Positions 15,962 through 24,517 of a stretch of 64,000 nt of DNA are shown here, one piece after another. The position numbers and the translations under genes were made by a program. The stretch is taken from the NCBI GenBank assembly GCA_000974665.1, contig BBSY01000002.1, forward strand, positions 868,001 through 932,000. The letters run 5' to 3'. Each line of letters opens with the position of its first letter. Positions within the stretch are counted from its first letter, which is position 1. The stretch is from an alpha proteobacterium U9-1i (GTDB lineage: Bacteria > Pseudomonadota > Alphaproteobacteria > Caulobacterales > Aquidulcibacteraceae). The notes under the pieces are model-generated. The model was given only the letters and a program-made list of their open reading frames with translations. It had not been told where the DNA came from and ran no database searches.

Positions 15962-15988
15962 TTTCACGTGGGGAGGCTGCACGTGAAA
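15962..15988. promoter_or_regulatory. Inverted repeat in cpdA-like leader
   Basis: Arms TTTCACGTG and CACGTGAAA are separated by nine bases. The element ends about nine bases before the strong AGGAGGAGGG ribosome-binding site of the phosphodiesterase gene. It could be an operator (E-box-like CACGTG in each arm) or an RNA hairpin next to the ribosome site. The role is unknown. Confidence 0.4.
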
Positions 15989-16011
15989 TCGCTTAGCAGG
16001 AGGAGGGCTAT

Positions 16012-16761
16012 ATGAGGCTCGTCCTCGCGCAAATTTCCGATCCGCATATTCGCGCCGACAGCGAAGCCCCGACGCTTGCGCTGCAGCGCGCGCTCGCCGG
16101 CGCGAAAGATTACGGCGCACAGGCCATTTTGTTGACGGGCGACTTGGTCAACGACGAGAAACATCAGGAATATGCCGAACTCGCGCGCGCACTCGCCGCG
16201 CCGTCGGCGCCACTCTACGTGCTTCCGGGCAATCACGATGATCGCGCATTGATCCGTGACCTTCTGCCAAACCATACCTATCTGCCGCGCGGCGCGCATC
16301 TTTCATTCGTGATCGAGGATCTTCCCGTCCGCATCGTGATGCTGGATCAGATCGTGCCTCACCAAACCCATGGTGAACTAACGCCGGAGCTGGCGGCGTG
16401 GCTAGAGGCGGCGCTCGCCGCCGCGCCCGACAAGTCGACGCTCGTCGCTTTGCATCATCCGCCGTTCGCGACGCACGACATCTTGTTTGATCGCATCGGT
16501 CTCCACAATCAGAGCCAGTTCGCCGACATCATTGCCCGGCATCGACAAGTGCAGCGCATCGTTTGCGGCCATCATCACCGTGTCGCGTTCGGGCAAGTCG
16601 CTCACGCACCGGCGATTATCGCTCCGTCGACCTCCTGGATTTACGGGCTCGCGCTCAACGAGGGCCAGCCAATCGCACCAAAGACGCACGAACAGCCCGG
16701 CTGGATGCTACACGTATGGACGCCGGAAAGCGGCTTCGTCAGCCATTTCATAGGGCTTTGA
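16012..16761 (+). CDS. CpdA-like calcineurin-fold phosphodiesterase
   Basis: A 249-residue metallophosphoesterase of the class III cyclic-nucleotide phosphodiesterase (CpdA/Rv0805-like) family, which hydrolyses 3',5'-cAMP. All metal motifs are present: ISDPH (Asp10, His12), LLTGDLVND, LPGNHDD, a mid His in LVALHHPPF and the late CGHHHRV. The gene has a very strong AGGAGGAGGG site and follows the cyclase-SUMF1 gene, so the pair likely makes and removes the same messenger. Substrate specificity within this family is broad, so cAMP is likely but not proven. Confidence 0.85.
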   Translation: MRLVLAQISDPHIRADSEAPTLALQRALAGAKDYGAQAILLTGDLVNDEKHQEYAELARALAAPSAPLYVLPGNHDDRALIRDLLPNHTYLPRGAHLSFVIEDLPVRIVMLDQIVPHQTHGELTPELAAWLEAALAAAPDKSTLVALHHPPFATHDILFDRIGLHNQSQFADIIARHRQVQRIVCGHHHRVAFGQVAHAPAIIAPSTSWIYGLALNEGQPIAPKTHEQPGWMLHVWTPESGFVSHFIGL

Positions 16762-16806
16762 TTTTTGCGTTGCTTCGCGGCTACAACGCACGCGAGGAGC
16801 CAGCCG

Positions 16807-17916
16807 ATGAAAACCAGAGCCGCAATCGCGTTTGAGGCCAAGAAGCCGCTGGAGATCGTCGAGCTTGATCTCGACGGCCCGAAGGCCGGCGAGGTGCTGG
16901 TGGAAATCAAAGCGACCGGCATCTGCCACACCGACGCATACACACTGGACGGCCTCGACAGCGAAGGCATTTTTCCCTCGATCCTCGGCCACGAAGGCGC
17001 GGGCATCGTGCGCGAAATCGGCGCCGGCGTGACGAGCGTCGCGTTGGGCGACCACGTCATTCCGCTCTACACGCCGGAATGCCGACAGTGCAAAAGCTGC
17101 CTCTCGCGCAAGACGAATCTTTGCACCGCCATCCGCGCCACGCAGGGCAAGGGCGTGATGCCGGACGGCACGTCGCGCTTTTCCTACAAAGGTAAGCCGG
17201 TCGCGCATTATATGGGCTGCTCGACGTTTTCGAATTTCACCGTGCTCCCGGAAATCGCACTCGCGAAAATCCGCAAGGACGCGCCGTTCGATAAGGCTTG
17301 CTATGTCGGCTGCGGCGTTTCCACTGGCGTCGGCGCGGTGACGAACACGGCGCAAGTCGAGCCGGGCGCCAACGTGATCGTGTTTGGCCTCGGCGGCATA
17401 GGCTTGAATGTCATCCAAGGCGCCAAGCTCGTCGGCGCCAACATGATCGTCGGCGTCGATATCAATCCGGACCGCGAGGAATGGGGTCGCAAATTCGGGA
17501 TGACGCACTTCGTCAACCCGAAGAACGTCTCCGGCGACATCGTCGCGCATTTGGTGGAACTCACCGGCGGCGGCGCCGACTACACGTTCGACTGCACCGG
17601 CAACACAACGGTGATGCGTCAAGCGCTGGAAGCTTGCCATCGCGGCTGGGGCGAGAGCATCATTATCGGCGTCGCCGAGGCCGGCAAGGAAATCGCCACG
17701 CGCCCGTTCCAGCTGGTCACCGGGCGCGTCTGGAAGGGCACCGCCTTCGGCGGCGTCCGCGGCCGCACCGAAGTGCCGCGCATTATCGATTGGTACATGG
17801 ACGGCAAAATCCAGATCGATTCGATGATTACCCACACCATGCCGCTGGAGCGCATCAACGACGCGTTCGATCTGATGCACGAGGGCAAAAGCATTCGCAG
17901 CGTGGTGGTGTATTGA
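16807..17916 (+). CDS. frmA: S-(hydroxymethyl)glutathione dehydrogenase, class III ADH
   Basis: A 369-residue Zn alcohol dehydrogenase, exactly the usual FrmA/AdhC length. It oxidises S-hydroxymethylglutathione (formed from formaldehyde and glutathione) to S-formylglutathione with NAD, in the cytosol. It shows catalytic Zn ligands Cys40 and His62 ([14 protein letters not shown]), structural Zn cysteines 92, 95, 98 and 106 (CRQCKSC and C106), and a Rossmann GLGGIGLNV. The ATG chosen gives the canonical [15 protein letters not shown] start. It is first of a three-gene formaldehyde operon, sharing one base with gfa. Confidence 0.96.
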   Translation: MKTRAAIAFEAKKPLEIVELDLDGPKAGEVLVEIKATGICHTDAYTLDGLDSEGIFPSILGHEGAGIVREIGAGVTSVALGDHVIPLYTPECRQCKSCLSRKTNLCTAIRATQGKGVMPDGTSRFSYKGKPVAHYMGCSTFSNFTVLPEIALAKIRKDAPFDKACYVGCGVSTGVGAVTNTAQVEPGANVIVFGLGGIGLNVIQGAKLVGANMIVGVDINPDREEWGRKFGMTHFVNPKNVSGDIVAHLVELTGGGADYTFDCTGNTTVMRQALEACHRGWGESIIIGVAEAGKEIATRPFQLVTGRVWKGTAFGGVRGRTEVPRIIDWYMDGKIQIDSMITHTMPLERINDAFDLMHEGKSIRSVVVY

Positions 17917-18380
17917 TGACAGACTGGAAACTCCCGTGGTCCGCCTCCTGCCAGTGCGGCGGCGTGAAGATGGGTGTGAGCGCGCCGCCGATGGTGGCGA
18001 TGGCGTGCCATTGCCGCGCCTGTCAGCGGCTGACGAGCGGCGCGTATTCGCTGACGCTGCTCATCCCGGAAAGTGGTTTCGAGGTGCTTTCCGGCGAGCC
18101 CGTGATTGGCGGCTTGCATCGTGAGGAGCTGCAGCATTTCTTCTGCCCGCACTGCAAGAATTGGCTATTCACACGCCCGCAAGGAATGCCGTTTGTGAAT
18201 TTCCGGCCGACGATGCTGGAAGATTGCACTTGGGTGCAGCCTTATGCGGAGTCCGGCGCGAAAGATAAGCTACCCGGCGTCGTCAGCGGCGCGAGACACT
18301 CCTATCCGGAGTTTCCCCCTCCCGCGGACTATCAGATGCTGATGGATGGCTATGCCCGCGAAGGATCGCGGCCGGCATGA
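17916..18380 (+). CDS. GFA-family protein (formaldehyde/glutathione-associated)
   Basis: A 154-residue Zn protein of the GFA family. Zn ligands are visible as CQCG (12-15), CHCRACQ (31-37) and FFCPHC. The type member in Paracoccus was described as accelerating the formaldehyde-glutathione condensation, though many homologues have unknown roles. Sitting between frmA (one-base TGATG overlap) and fghA (four-base ATGA overlap) supports a formaldehyde role here. The start is fixed by the overlap and by the Zn motif near the N-terminus. Confidence 0.88.
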   Translation: MTDWKLPWSASCQCGGVKMGVSAPPMVAMACHCRACQRLTSGAYSLTLLIPESGFEVLSGEPVIGGLHREELQHFFCPHCKNWLFTRPQGMPFVNFRPTMLEDCTWVQPYAESGAKDKLPGVVSGARHSYPEFPPPADYQMLMDGYAREGSRPA

Positions 18381-19210
18381 ACGTCGTCGTCAGCAAAAGC
18401 CATCGCGTGCATGGCGGCACGCTTTCCTACGCGCAGCACCCAAGCGCTAGCACCGGAACGCCGATGCGCTTCTCGATTTTCGTTCCGCCTGGCGAGGGGC
18501 CGTTTCCATATTTGATCTGGCTCTCCGGGCTTACTTGCACCGAGGATAATTTCACCACCAAGGCCGGCTCGTATGCAGCTGCGGCGCAGCACGGCGTGGC
18601 GATCGTCGCGCCCGATACGTCGCCGCGCGGCGAAGGTGTTGCGGATGATCCAGCTTACGATCTCGGCCAAGGCGCGAGTTTCTATGTCGACGCGACGCAG
18701 AAACCGTGGGCGCCGCACTTCAAAATGGAAAGCTACATCATCCGCGACGTGATCGCGGCGGTTGAAGCAACGTTTCCGCTGAAGCCGCAACGCGGCATCT
18801 TCGGCCACTCGATGGGCGGACACGGCGCGTTGACGTTGGCGATGAAGCATCCGGCGTTGTTCGCAAGCGTTTCGGCCTTCGCGCCGATTTCGTCGCCGAC
18901 GCGCTGCGCTTGGGGTGAGAAGGCGTTCAACGCCTATCTCGGCGCCGATCGCGAAAGCTGGGAAGCGCACGATGCGGCGCTGCTGATGGAACGCGGCCGC
19001 GCCAAGAGGCTCGACGATATTCTCGTCGATCAAGGTTGGGACGATCAGTTCCTGGAAAGTCAGCTGAAGCCCGAATTGCTCGAGGCCGCCGCGCGCGCGT
19101 CAGGACAAAAGCTGACCTTGCGTCGCCACAAGGGCTACGATCATTCCTACTTCTTCATGGCAAGCTTCATCGCCGATCACGTTGCTTTTCACGCGGCGCG
19201 GTTGCGCTAG
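18377..19210 (+). CDS. fghA: S-formylglutathione hydrolase
   Basis: A 277-residue esterase-D-type alpha/beta hydrolase that cleaves S-formylglutathione to formate and glutathione, the last step of the pathway begun by FrmA. The nucleophile is Ser145 in GHSMGGHG, the oxyanion region is LSGLTCTEDNF, and the catalytic His is in GYDHSYFF. The length and motifs are standard for FghA/FrmB. It is translationally coupled to gfa. Its TAG stop shares four bases (CTAG) with the stop of the DUF2339 gene on the other strand, leaving no room for a terminator between them. Confidence 0.95.
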   Translation: MNVVVSKSHRVHGGTLSYAQHPSASTGTPMRFSIFVPPGEGPFPYLIWLSGLTCTEDNFTTKAGSYAAAAQHGVAIVAPDTSPRGEGVADDPAYDLGQGASFYVDATQKPWAPHFKMESYIIRDVIAAVEATFPLKPQRGIFGHSMGGHGALTLAMKHPALFASVSAFAPISSPTRCAWGEKAFNAYLGADRESWEAHDAALLMERGRAKRLDDILVDQGWDDQFLESQLKPELLEAAARASGQKLTLRRHKGYDHSYFFMASFIADHVAFHAARLR

Positions 19211-22200
19211 CTGGTGCGGCGAAAGCGCTGCGCCAGAACGGCGGAGCCAATCAAGATCACCGCTAGCGCCAGCAGCGACGCGACGCGCGGGACGCCGTCC
19301 AAGCGCTCAGTGTCGAACAGCGCCACCTTCGCCGTGACGAACAAGAGCAGCGCCAGGCCGCTCCACCGCAACGTGGCGTCCTTGCGTTGAATGCCGAAGG
19401 CCAAGACGCTCGCGCCATAAAGCGCCCAGAGCGCCGAATAGGTCCACGTCTCAAAACGTCCAGCTTCGAGCGCCGCGCGCATATCTGGCCCTTGATAGAG
19501 CCGCCGGATTGTCAGCGACAGCGCCACGAACAGATGCCCGACCACAGCGATGCGTGCGACTTGCGCGAACAAGTGCGGCGCGCGGATGTGTGGCGTTTGG
19601 TGTGCGAAAGCGCTGAACCATGCCGCAAGCGCCAACGTGCACAAACCTATCAACGCCGCGAGCCATGTTGCGGCGTAAGCTGGCGCCCACCCCCACCATG
19701 GATTGAAGACGACCCAAAGCGCCAATGCCGCCCAGATCATTGCTGGCCAGATCGCCGCGCCCCAGATCGCGCTCAAATCATGCAGATAGGCGCGCACCGT
19801 GTCGCGGCCCGGCGCGCGCTGCGTCAGCGATGAGCCAGCCAGCACTAGCACGAGCGGCCAGAGCGCGTGCCCGAAACCTTCGAGCCCGGTGAGGCCCAGG
19901 CCATCGTCCATGGCGGCACGATGGTGCAGCCAGCGGATCGCTGAATGGCCAAAGCTCCACGCGAACACGATCGCGGCCGACGCGGCCACGAAACGCGCGC
20001 GTTCAACGCCGGTCGAGCGCGACAGTGCGCGCCCAATGTAGAGCGCGATCGCGACCGCGAGCGCCTGCGCCAAGAGTGAGAGCGATGTCGACAGCTCATT
20101 CGTTTGCACACCCAACTGCGCTCCCCACCAGGGATGGCGCAGCATTAGCAAAATGAAGGCGGCAATGGCGATGCAGGCCACGGCGATGGCGCGTGAGCTC
20201 AACACCAGATCGTGCGTGAACGGGCGCGTGTCGTCTGCGGCCTCACGTCGCTGTGCAATGAAGGCGATTGCCCACCCGAAAGCGAGCCAAGCGAGCGCAT
20301 AACAATGCGCCTCGAACATACCGAGATGCGCGCGGGCCATGCCGGTCGGGCCCGAGAAAGCGTACCGAATCTCCAGCATCACCCAAATGAGAGCGAGCAC
20401 GCCGCCGACGATTGCGTAGCCGCGCCCTGCGAAGAGGCTACGGCGATAGAGTCGCGCGGCCGCGGCCAGCGCGATCGCCGCGGGCGCGGCGTAGGCGAGC
20501 ACCAGTGTGTTGAGAAGCGGCGGGCCGGCGACCTGCATCGGCCCAGAGCCCCACCAGGGGTTCACCGTCAGCCCGAACGCCAGCAGCGAATAGGCGAGCC
20601 CGCAGACCATCAGTAGATGTCCGCGAAGGCGTGCGATCAGCCCCGGATTGTCTCCGCGTGGCAAGGCCAGAAAGCCCGCGCTGATCAGGGTCAGAACGTT
20701 GAGGGCGACCTCGGTCGCGCGATCCAGCGGGACGCCGGCGCCTCCCGTCGCCACCCACCGCAAAGCGTGAAGCACTGCGATTGCGCCAATCAGAATTGCG
20801 CCGGCGCCCAAAGCTTCGCCTGTGTCGCGCTGGCGCGGCGTCGCCAACGCCGACGCCGCGTGAAGGAACGCTGTCGCGCCGATCAGAATGAGCAGCGTTC
20901 GGACTACCGGTGTCGCCAGCATCGTCACACTGTCGGGGAAGCCGGCCGAAAGCGCATGCGCCAGCGCGAACATCGCGAACACGATCGACGCGTGCCCGAG
21001 TCCGCGCCATCCGCGTTGATGGAACAACAGGGTCGCGCCAAGCGCCGCCGCTGACATGGCCGAAGGCTTCAGGAAATCTGGCGCCAATGATTGCAGGCCG
21101 ATGAGCGCGAGGAGGGACGCAGCGCCGGCCCAGAAATCGACCGCGAGGTCTTTCTCGGCTTGAGCGCTCTCGCGTGCAATGTGACGCGCCGCGAAGAAGA
21201 GCAAAATTGCGCCAGCGAACATTGGCGCCCATACGACGGGCGCGCTCCATTCATCACGAGAAAACACGCCGAGTGCGCCGATCACCGCCGCACCGCTCGC
21301 GCCCGCGCCAGCAACGAGTGCGCGGCCGTGGCGATCCGCGCGCGCGGCGAGCGCGGCGACGCCGACCAGCGGCGCTGCGGCCAAAGCCCAGAAATAGAAA
21401 CTCTCCGCCAAGGGACCGAACGGATTGCGTGTCTGGAGGAAGAGCATCGCGCCGAGCACGAGCGCACCTGTCGCCGCGGCGAACGCCGCTGGATGGGCGA
21501 CGCGCGCGCGCACAGCACCAGCGGCGAGGCCCACATGGAACAAGCCGACCAGCATCGCCGCGTCAAGACGAGGGGTGTCTGCCTCCGCCAACGTCAGCCA
21601 GGCCCAAAGCAGCAGCACGCTGCTCACGCCAGTGGCGATCATGGGGACGTGCGCGTGCGTTTTGCTCCAATGGTCGCCGTCGTTTTCCGCGAGCGGCTTA
21701 CGCAAGCCCATCGCCGCGCCGCCGATACTTGCGATGCTTGCAAGCAGAAGCGCGCGGCCCGCGTCGCCAGCTGCAATCGCGGCGATGAACCAAATGTAGA
21801 GGCCAGCCAAAGTTGCGGCGGCGACCCATGGCCAGCGGCGCAGCGCCGCAACGCCGAAACCAGCGCCCGCGACAGCGCCGACATACAGGGTAAGCGCGGC
21901 GCTTGGCCAAGCATCGGCCTGCGCTAAGGCAGGCGCCAGCATCGCGCCCAGAATCGCGAACAATCCCAGCACCCAGCCGTGCAACAGCGACAGCCCCAGC
22001 AACAGGAGCGCACACAGCGCCAACAAAAATGCCCCCCAACCCCATTCGATGTAGTTGAGTATGCCATGCGCAGCCCACGACGACGCATAGAGGGCCGACG
22101 CACCGGCGCCGGCCAGCACGGAGGCTGCAAGCGGATGCGCGAACGCCTTGATCTTGCCGCCTCGGCGAACCCATTCGCTGACGGCGATCGCCAGAGCGCC

Positions 22201-22716
22201 GAGCAGCGCTGCGCCGCCGAGACTCATCAGCGGCGTGATGAGGCCTTGTTGCACGAGAAAGCCGACGCCCAAGATGAACGCGCCGCCGCCCAACAATGCG
22301 AGGCCGCTCTCAGTCAACCATTGCTCGAACGATCGATCCGAATTGGCGCGCGCACTTTTCGGTTGTTGAAATGTTGGGCGCGGCACTTCCGCCAACGGCT
22401 CAAGCGGCGGCGCGGGCGCTGTTGGCGGCGCCTCAAATTGTTCTTCGTTCGCAGCGGGCGGCAGCGGCGTGTCGAGCAGAAGGGGTTCGCGATCTTCTCC
22501 GAGGCGCTGAACCCAAAGCGGCGTTGGTTCGGTTTCAGGCGGCAACGGCGTATCGAGCAGCAATTCGCCGCGCGGGTCGGCCTCGGGCTGGTCAGGCGGC
22601 ACTTCGATCGGCTTAAGCGCGCGGAGCAGCTCTTCGACCCGCTTCGACAATGTGTCGACGCGGTTCCACAAGAGCCAGACCCAGAAGCCCAGGCCCAGGA
22701 TCAACAGCCATTCCAT
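19207..22716 (-). CDS. DUF2339 giant polytopic membrane protein
   Basis: A 1169-residue protein with one N-terminal helix (2-18), a Pro-rich linker (35-125) and then about 28-32 closely packed hydrophobic segments to the end, the layout of DUF2339 proteins (function unknown). The linker contains the same nine residues, LLLDTPLPP, at 52-60 and 79-87, suggesting a 27-residue duplication. In the transmembrane part [NH]PWWG recurs three times about 143 residues apart, with NPFG two periods earlier, implying internal repeats. It is a single gene with no close partner on its strand. A role in envelope or cell-wall precursor handling can only be guessed. Confidence 0.85.
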   Translation of the reverse strand: MEWLLILGLGFWVWLLWNRVDTLSKRVEELLRALKPIEVPPDQPEADPRGELLLDTPLPPETEPTPLWVQRLGEDREPLLLDTPLPPAANEEQFEAPPTAPAPPLEPLAEVPRPTFQQPKSARANSDRSFEQWLTESGLALLGGGAFILGVGFLVQQGLITPLMSLGGAALLGALAIAVSEWVRRGGKIKAFAHPLAASVLAGAGASALYASSWAAHGILNYIEWGWGAFLLALCALLLLGLSLLHGWVLGLFAILGAMLAPALAQADAWPSAALTLYVGAVAGAGFGVAALRRWPWVAAATLAGLYIWFIAAIAAGDAGRALLLASIASIGGAAMGLRKPLAENDGDHWSKTHAHVPMIATGVSSVLLLWAWLTLAEADTPRLDAAMLVGLFHVGLAAGAVRARVAHPAAFAAATGALVLGAMLFLQTRNPFGPLAESFYFWALAAAPLVGVAALAARADRHGRALVAGAGASGAAVIGALGVFSRDEWSAPVVWAPMFAGAILLFFAARHIARESAQAEKDLAVDFWAGAASLLALIGLQSLAPDFLKPSAMSAAALGATLLFHQRGWRGLGHASIVFAMFALAHALSAGFPDSVTMLATPVVRTLLILIGATAFLHAASALATPRQRDTGEALGAGAILIGAIAVLHALRWVATGGAGVPLDRATEVALNVLTLISAGFLALPRGDNPGLIARLRGHLLMVCGLAYSLLAFGLTVNPWWGSGPMQVAGPPLLNTLVLAYAAPAAIALAAAARLYRRSLFAGRGYAIVGGVLALIWVMLEIRYAFSGPTGMARAHLGMFEAHCYALAWLAFGWAIAFIAQRREAADDTRPFTHDLVLSSRAIAVACIAIAAFILLMLRHPWWGAQLGVQTNELSTSLSLLAQALAVAIALYIGRALSRSTGVERARFVAASAAIVFAWSFGHSAIRWLHHRAAMDDGLGLTGLEGFGHALWPLVLVLAGSSLTQRAPGRDTVRAYLHDLSAIWGAAIWPAMIWAALALWVVFNPWWGWAPAYAATWLAALIGLCTLALAAWFSAFAHQTPHIRAPHLFAQVARIAVVGHLFVALSLTIRRLYQGPDMRAALEAGRFETWTYSALWALYGASVLAFGIQRKDATLRWSGLALLLFVTAKVALFDTERLDGVPRVASLLALAVILIGSAVLAQRFRRTS

Positions 22717-22835
22717 TAGGCGCGCCCCATCGGCCGAACGTTCCGGCAGAGCGGCGCGTTATGCAAGGTTTTGACCGTCTTTGGCGCATTACACCCATTT
22801 GCGCGCCCCATCCGGACGTGCTCAAAGCGCTGCCC

Positions 22836-23528
22836 ATGAACACCGTGATTGATCCACCCGCCGTCCCGACTGTCGCCGTCGTGGGGGACGATGCGCGCTT
22901 CCCGGTGCGGCGGATTTTCTGCGTCGGAAGGAACTACGCAGATCACGTCAAGGAAATGGGCAACGACCCGAAAAGCGAACCGCCAATCTTCTTCACCAAG
23001 CCGGGCGACGCGGTCGCGCCCGACGGCGCGCTGATCCCGTATCCGCAGAACACCTCAAACCTGCATCACGAGATTGAGCTCGTGCTGGCGCTTGGCAAGG
23101 GCGGCAAGGATATCGCCGAAGCGGACGCTATGGCCTGCGTATGGGGCTACGGCGTTGGCGTGGACTTGACGCGGCGTGACCGCCAAGCGGAAGCGAAGTC
23201 GGCGGGCGCGCCTTGGGACGTGGCCAAAGCGTTCGACAATTCGGCGCCAATCGGCCCGCTGACGCCAGCGTCGCGAGTGCCACAATTGAGCAATGCGCGG
23301 ATCTGGCTCGCGGTGAACGGCGTCGTGAAGCAGGAGGGGACGCTCGATCAGATGATCTGGAGCGTGCCGGAAATTGTCGCCTCCCTTTCGCGCTCGTTTG
23401 AGTTGCGGCCGGGAGATCTGATTTTCACGGGCACGCCCGCCGGTGTCGGCAAGATCGAAGCCGGAGACGTGATCACGGGGGGAATTGACGGCCTCGCCCC
23501 GCTCAAATTTACGATCAAGCCGGGCTGA
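22836..23528 (+). CDS. Fumarylacetoacetate hydrolase family protein
   Basis: A 230-residue enzyme of the FAH fold, probably fumarylpyruvate hydrolase-like or acylpyruvase. Landmarks are CVGRNYADH, PPIFFTKP, the metal-binding HHEIELVL (Glu-x-Glu), GYGVGVDLTRRD and FTGTPAGVG. I chose the second in-frame ATG because the family begins shortly before FPVRRIFCVGRNYA. An ATG 75 bases upstream would add an unconserved tail. No aromatic catabolism genes are adjacent, so the substrate is undetermined. Confidence 0.85.
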   Translation: MNTVIDPPAVPTVAVVGDDARFPVRRIFCVGRNYADHVKEMGNDPKSEPPIFFTKPGDAVAPDGALIPYPQNTSNLHHEIELVLALGKGGKDIAEADAMACVWGYGVGVDLTRRDRQAEAKSAGAPWDVAKAFDNSAPIGPLTPASRVPQLSNARIWLAVNGVVKQEGTLDQMIWSVPEIVASLSRSFELRPGDLIFTGTPAGVGKIEAGDVITGGIDGLAPLKFTIKPG

Positions 23529-23598
23529 TCGCCGGATTGTGAATGCCGTTCGACGCGCGAGCGTTGGCGGTTAGGCCCTGCGATGTTACGCGCCGCGG

Positions 23599-24453
23599 AT
23601 GATGAAGTCAGCGATCGCTCTCGTTTTTTTGGCATGTGCTTGCGCCGCGCCAGCATCCATACCACCCACCCCAGAGCCTGAAGCGCTGACGCTAACGTGG
23701 CGAACCGGCGGCTTCGCGCAGCCCGAAAGCGTCGCGCTCTCGGACGATGGCGGCTTTCTCTATGTCTCCAATGTAAACGGAGAGCCTGACGCGAAGGATG
23801 GCAACGGCTTCATTTCGCGACTCTCCGTGACGGGAGAAATGCTGCAGCGGGAATGGGCTAGCGGCTTCGACGCGCCTAAAGGTTTGCTTCGCAGCGGCGA
23901 TGCGCTCTACCTGACAGACATCGATCAAATCGTAGCGCTTGACGCGCGCACTGGCGCTGTGCGGACGCGAACGCCGGCGCCGGGTGCCCGCTTCCTCAAT
24001 GACATCACGGAAACGCCGGGCGGTCTGATCCTCGCCTCGGATTCGGCGACGCGGCGGATCTACGTTCTGCGTAACGGCGCCGCCGAGATTTGGCTCGAAG
24101 ATCCGCTTCTCGCCGCCATCAATGGCTTTCTGCCTGAGCCAAATCGGTTGATCGTCACCACGATGCAGGGGCGCTTGCTTGCGATCGATTATCAAACGCG
24201 CGCCATCACAACGCTCGCGGAAGGTCTGGGGGACGGCGATGGCGTCGGCGCGCTCGGCCAGGGCCGCTATCTTGTCAGCGCTTGGCCTGGCCGAATCCTC
24301 GCGGTCGCAGCGGACGGCACGCATCGCGTCCTGCTGGATACCCAAGCCGAGCCACGTTACCAGAATGACTTCCTATTGCTCGGTGACACGCTCTATCAGG
24401 CCCAAATGGCGCCAGGCGATGTGTCGGCCTACCGGGTGACGGGTATCCGCTAG
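23599..24453 (+). CDS. Exported SMP-30/NHL-like beta-propeller protein
   Basis: A 284-residue protein with a signal/lipoprotein-like N-terminus (ALVFLACACAAP). The repeated propeller blades include FAQPESVALSDDGGFLYVSN, GFDAPKGLLRSGDALYLTD, RFLNDITETPGGLILASD and YQNDFLLLGDTLYQAQ. This is the pattern of SMP-30/gluconolactonase-like or NHL proteins that bind metals or small ligands. Periplasmic location is inferred. No function can be assigned; catalytic Glu/Asp/Asn of gluconolactonase are not all identifiable by eye. Confidence 0.7.
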   Translation: MMKSAIALVFLACACAAPASIPPTPEPEALTLTWRTGGFAQPESVALSDDGGFLYVSNVNGEPDAKDGNGFISRLSVTGEMLQREWASGFDAPKGLLRSGDALYLTDIDQIVALDARTGAVRTRTPAPGARFLNDITETPGGLILASDSATRRIYVLRNGAAEIWLEDPLLAAINGFLPEPNRLIVTTMQGRLLAIDYQTRAITTLAEGLGDGDGVGALGQGRYLVSAWPGRILAVAADGTHRVLLDTQAEPRYQNDFLLLGDTLYQAQMAPGDVSAYRVTGIR

Positions 24454-24517
24454 GCGCAACTTGCTTGCTTGACGCGCCGCGCGCATTAGGCTGTCCCAAA
24501 ATAAGGGAGCCGGCCGC

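Noticed and set aside
16708-17880. Long open frame on the minus strand opposite frmA
   Set aside because: It lacks any recognisable domain and is rich in His/Arg/Asp from GC-rich codons read in reverse. The plus-strand FrmA is certain.
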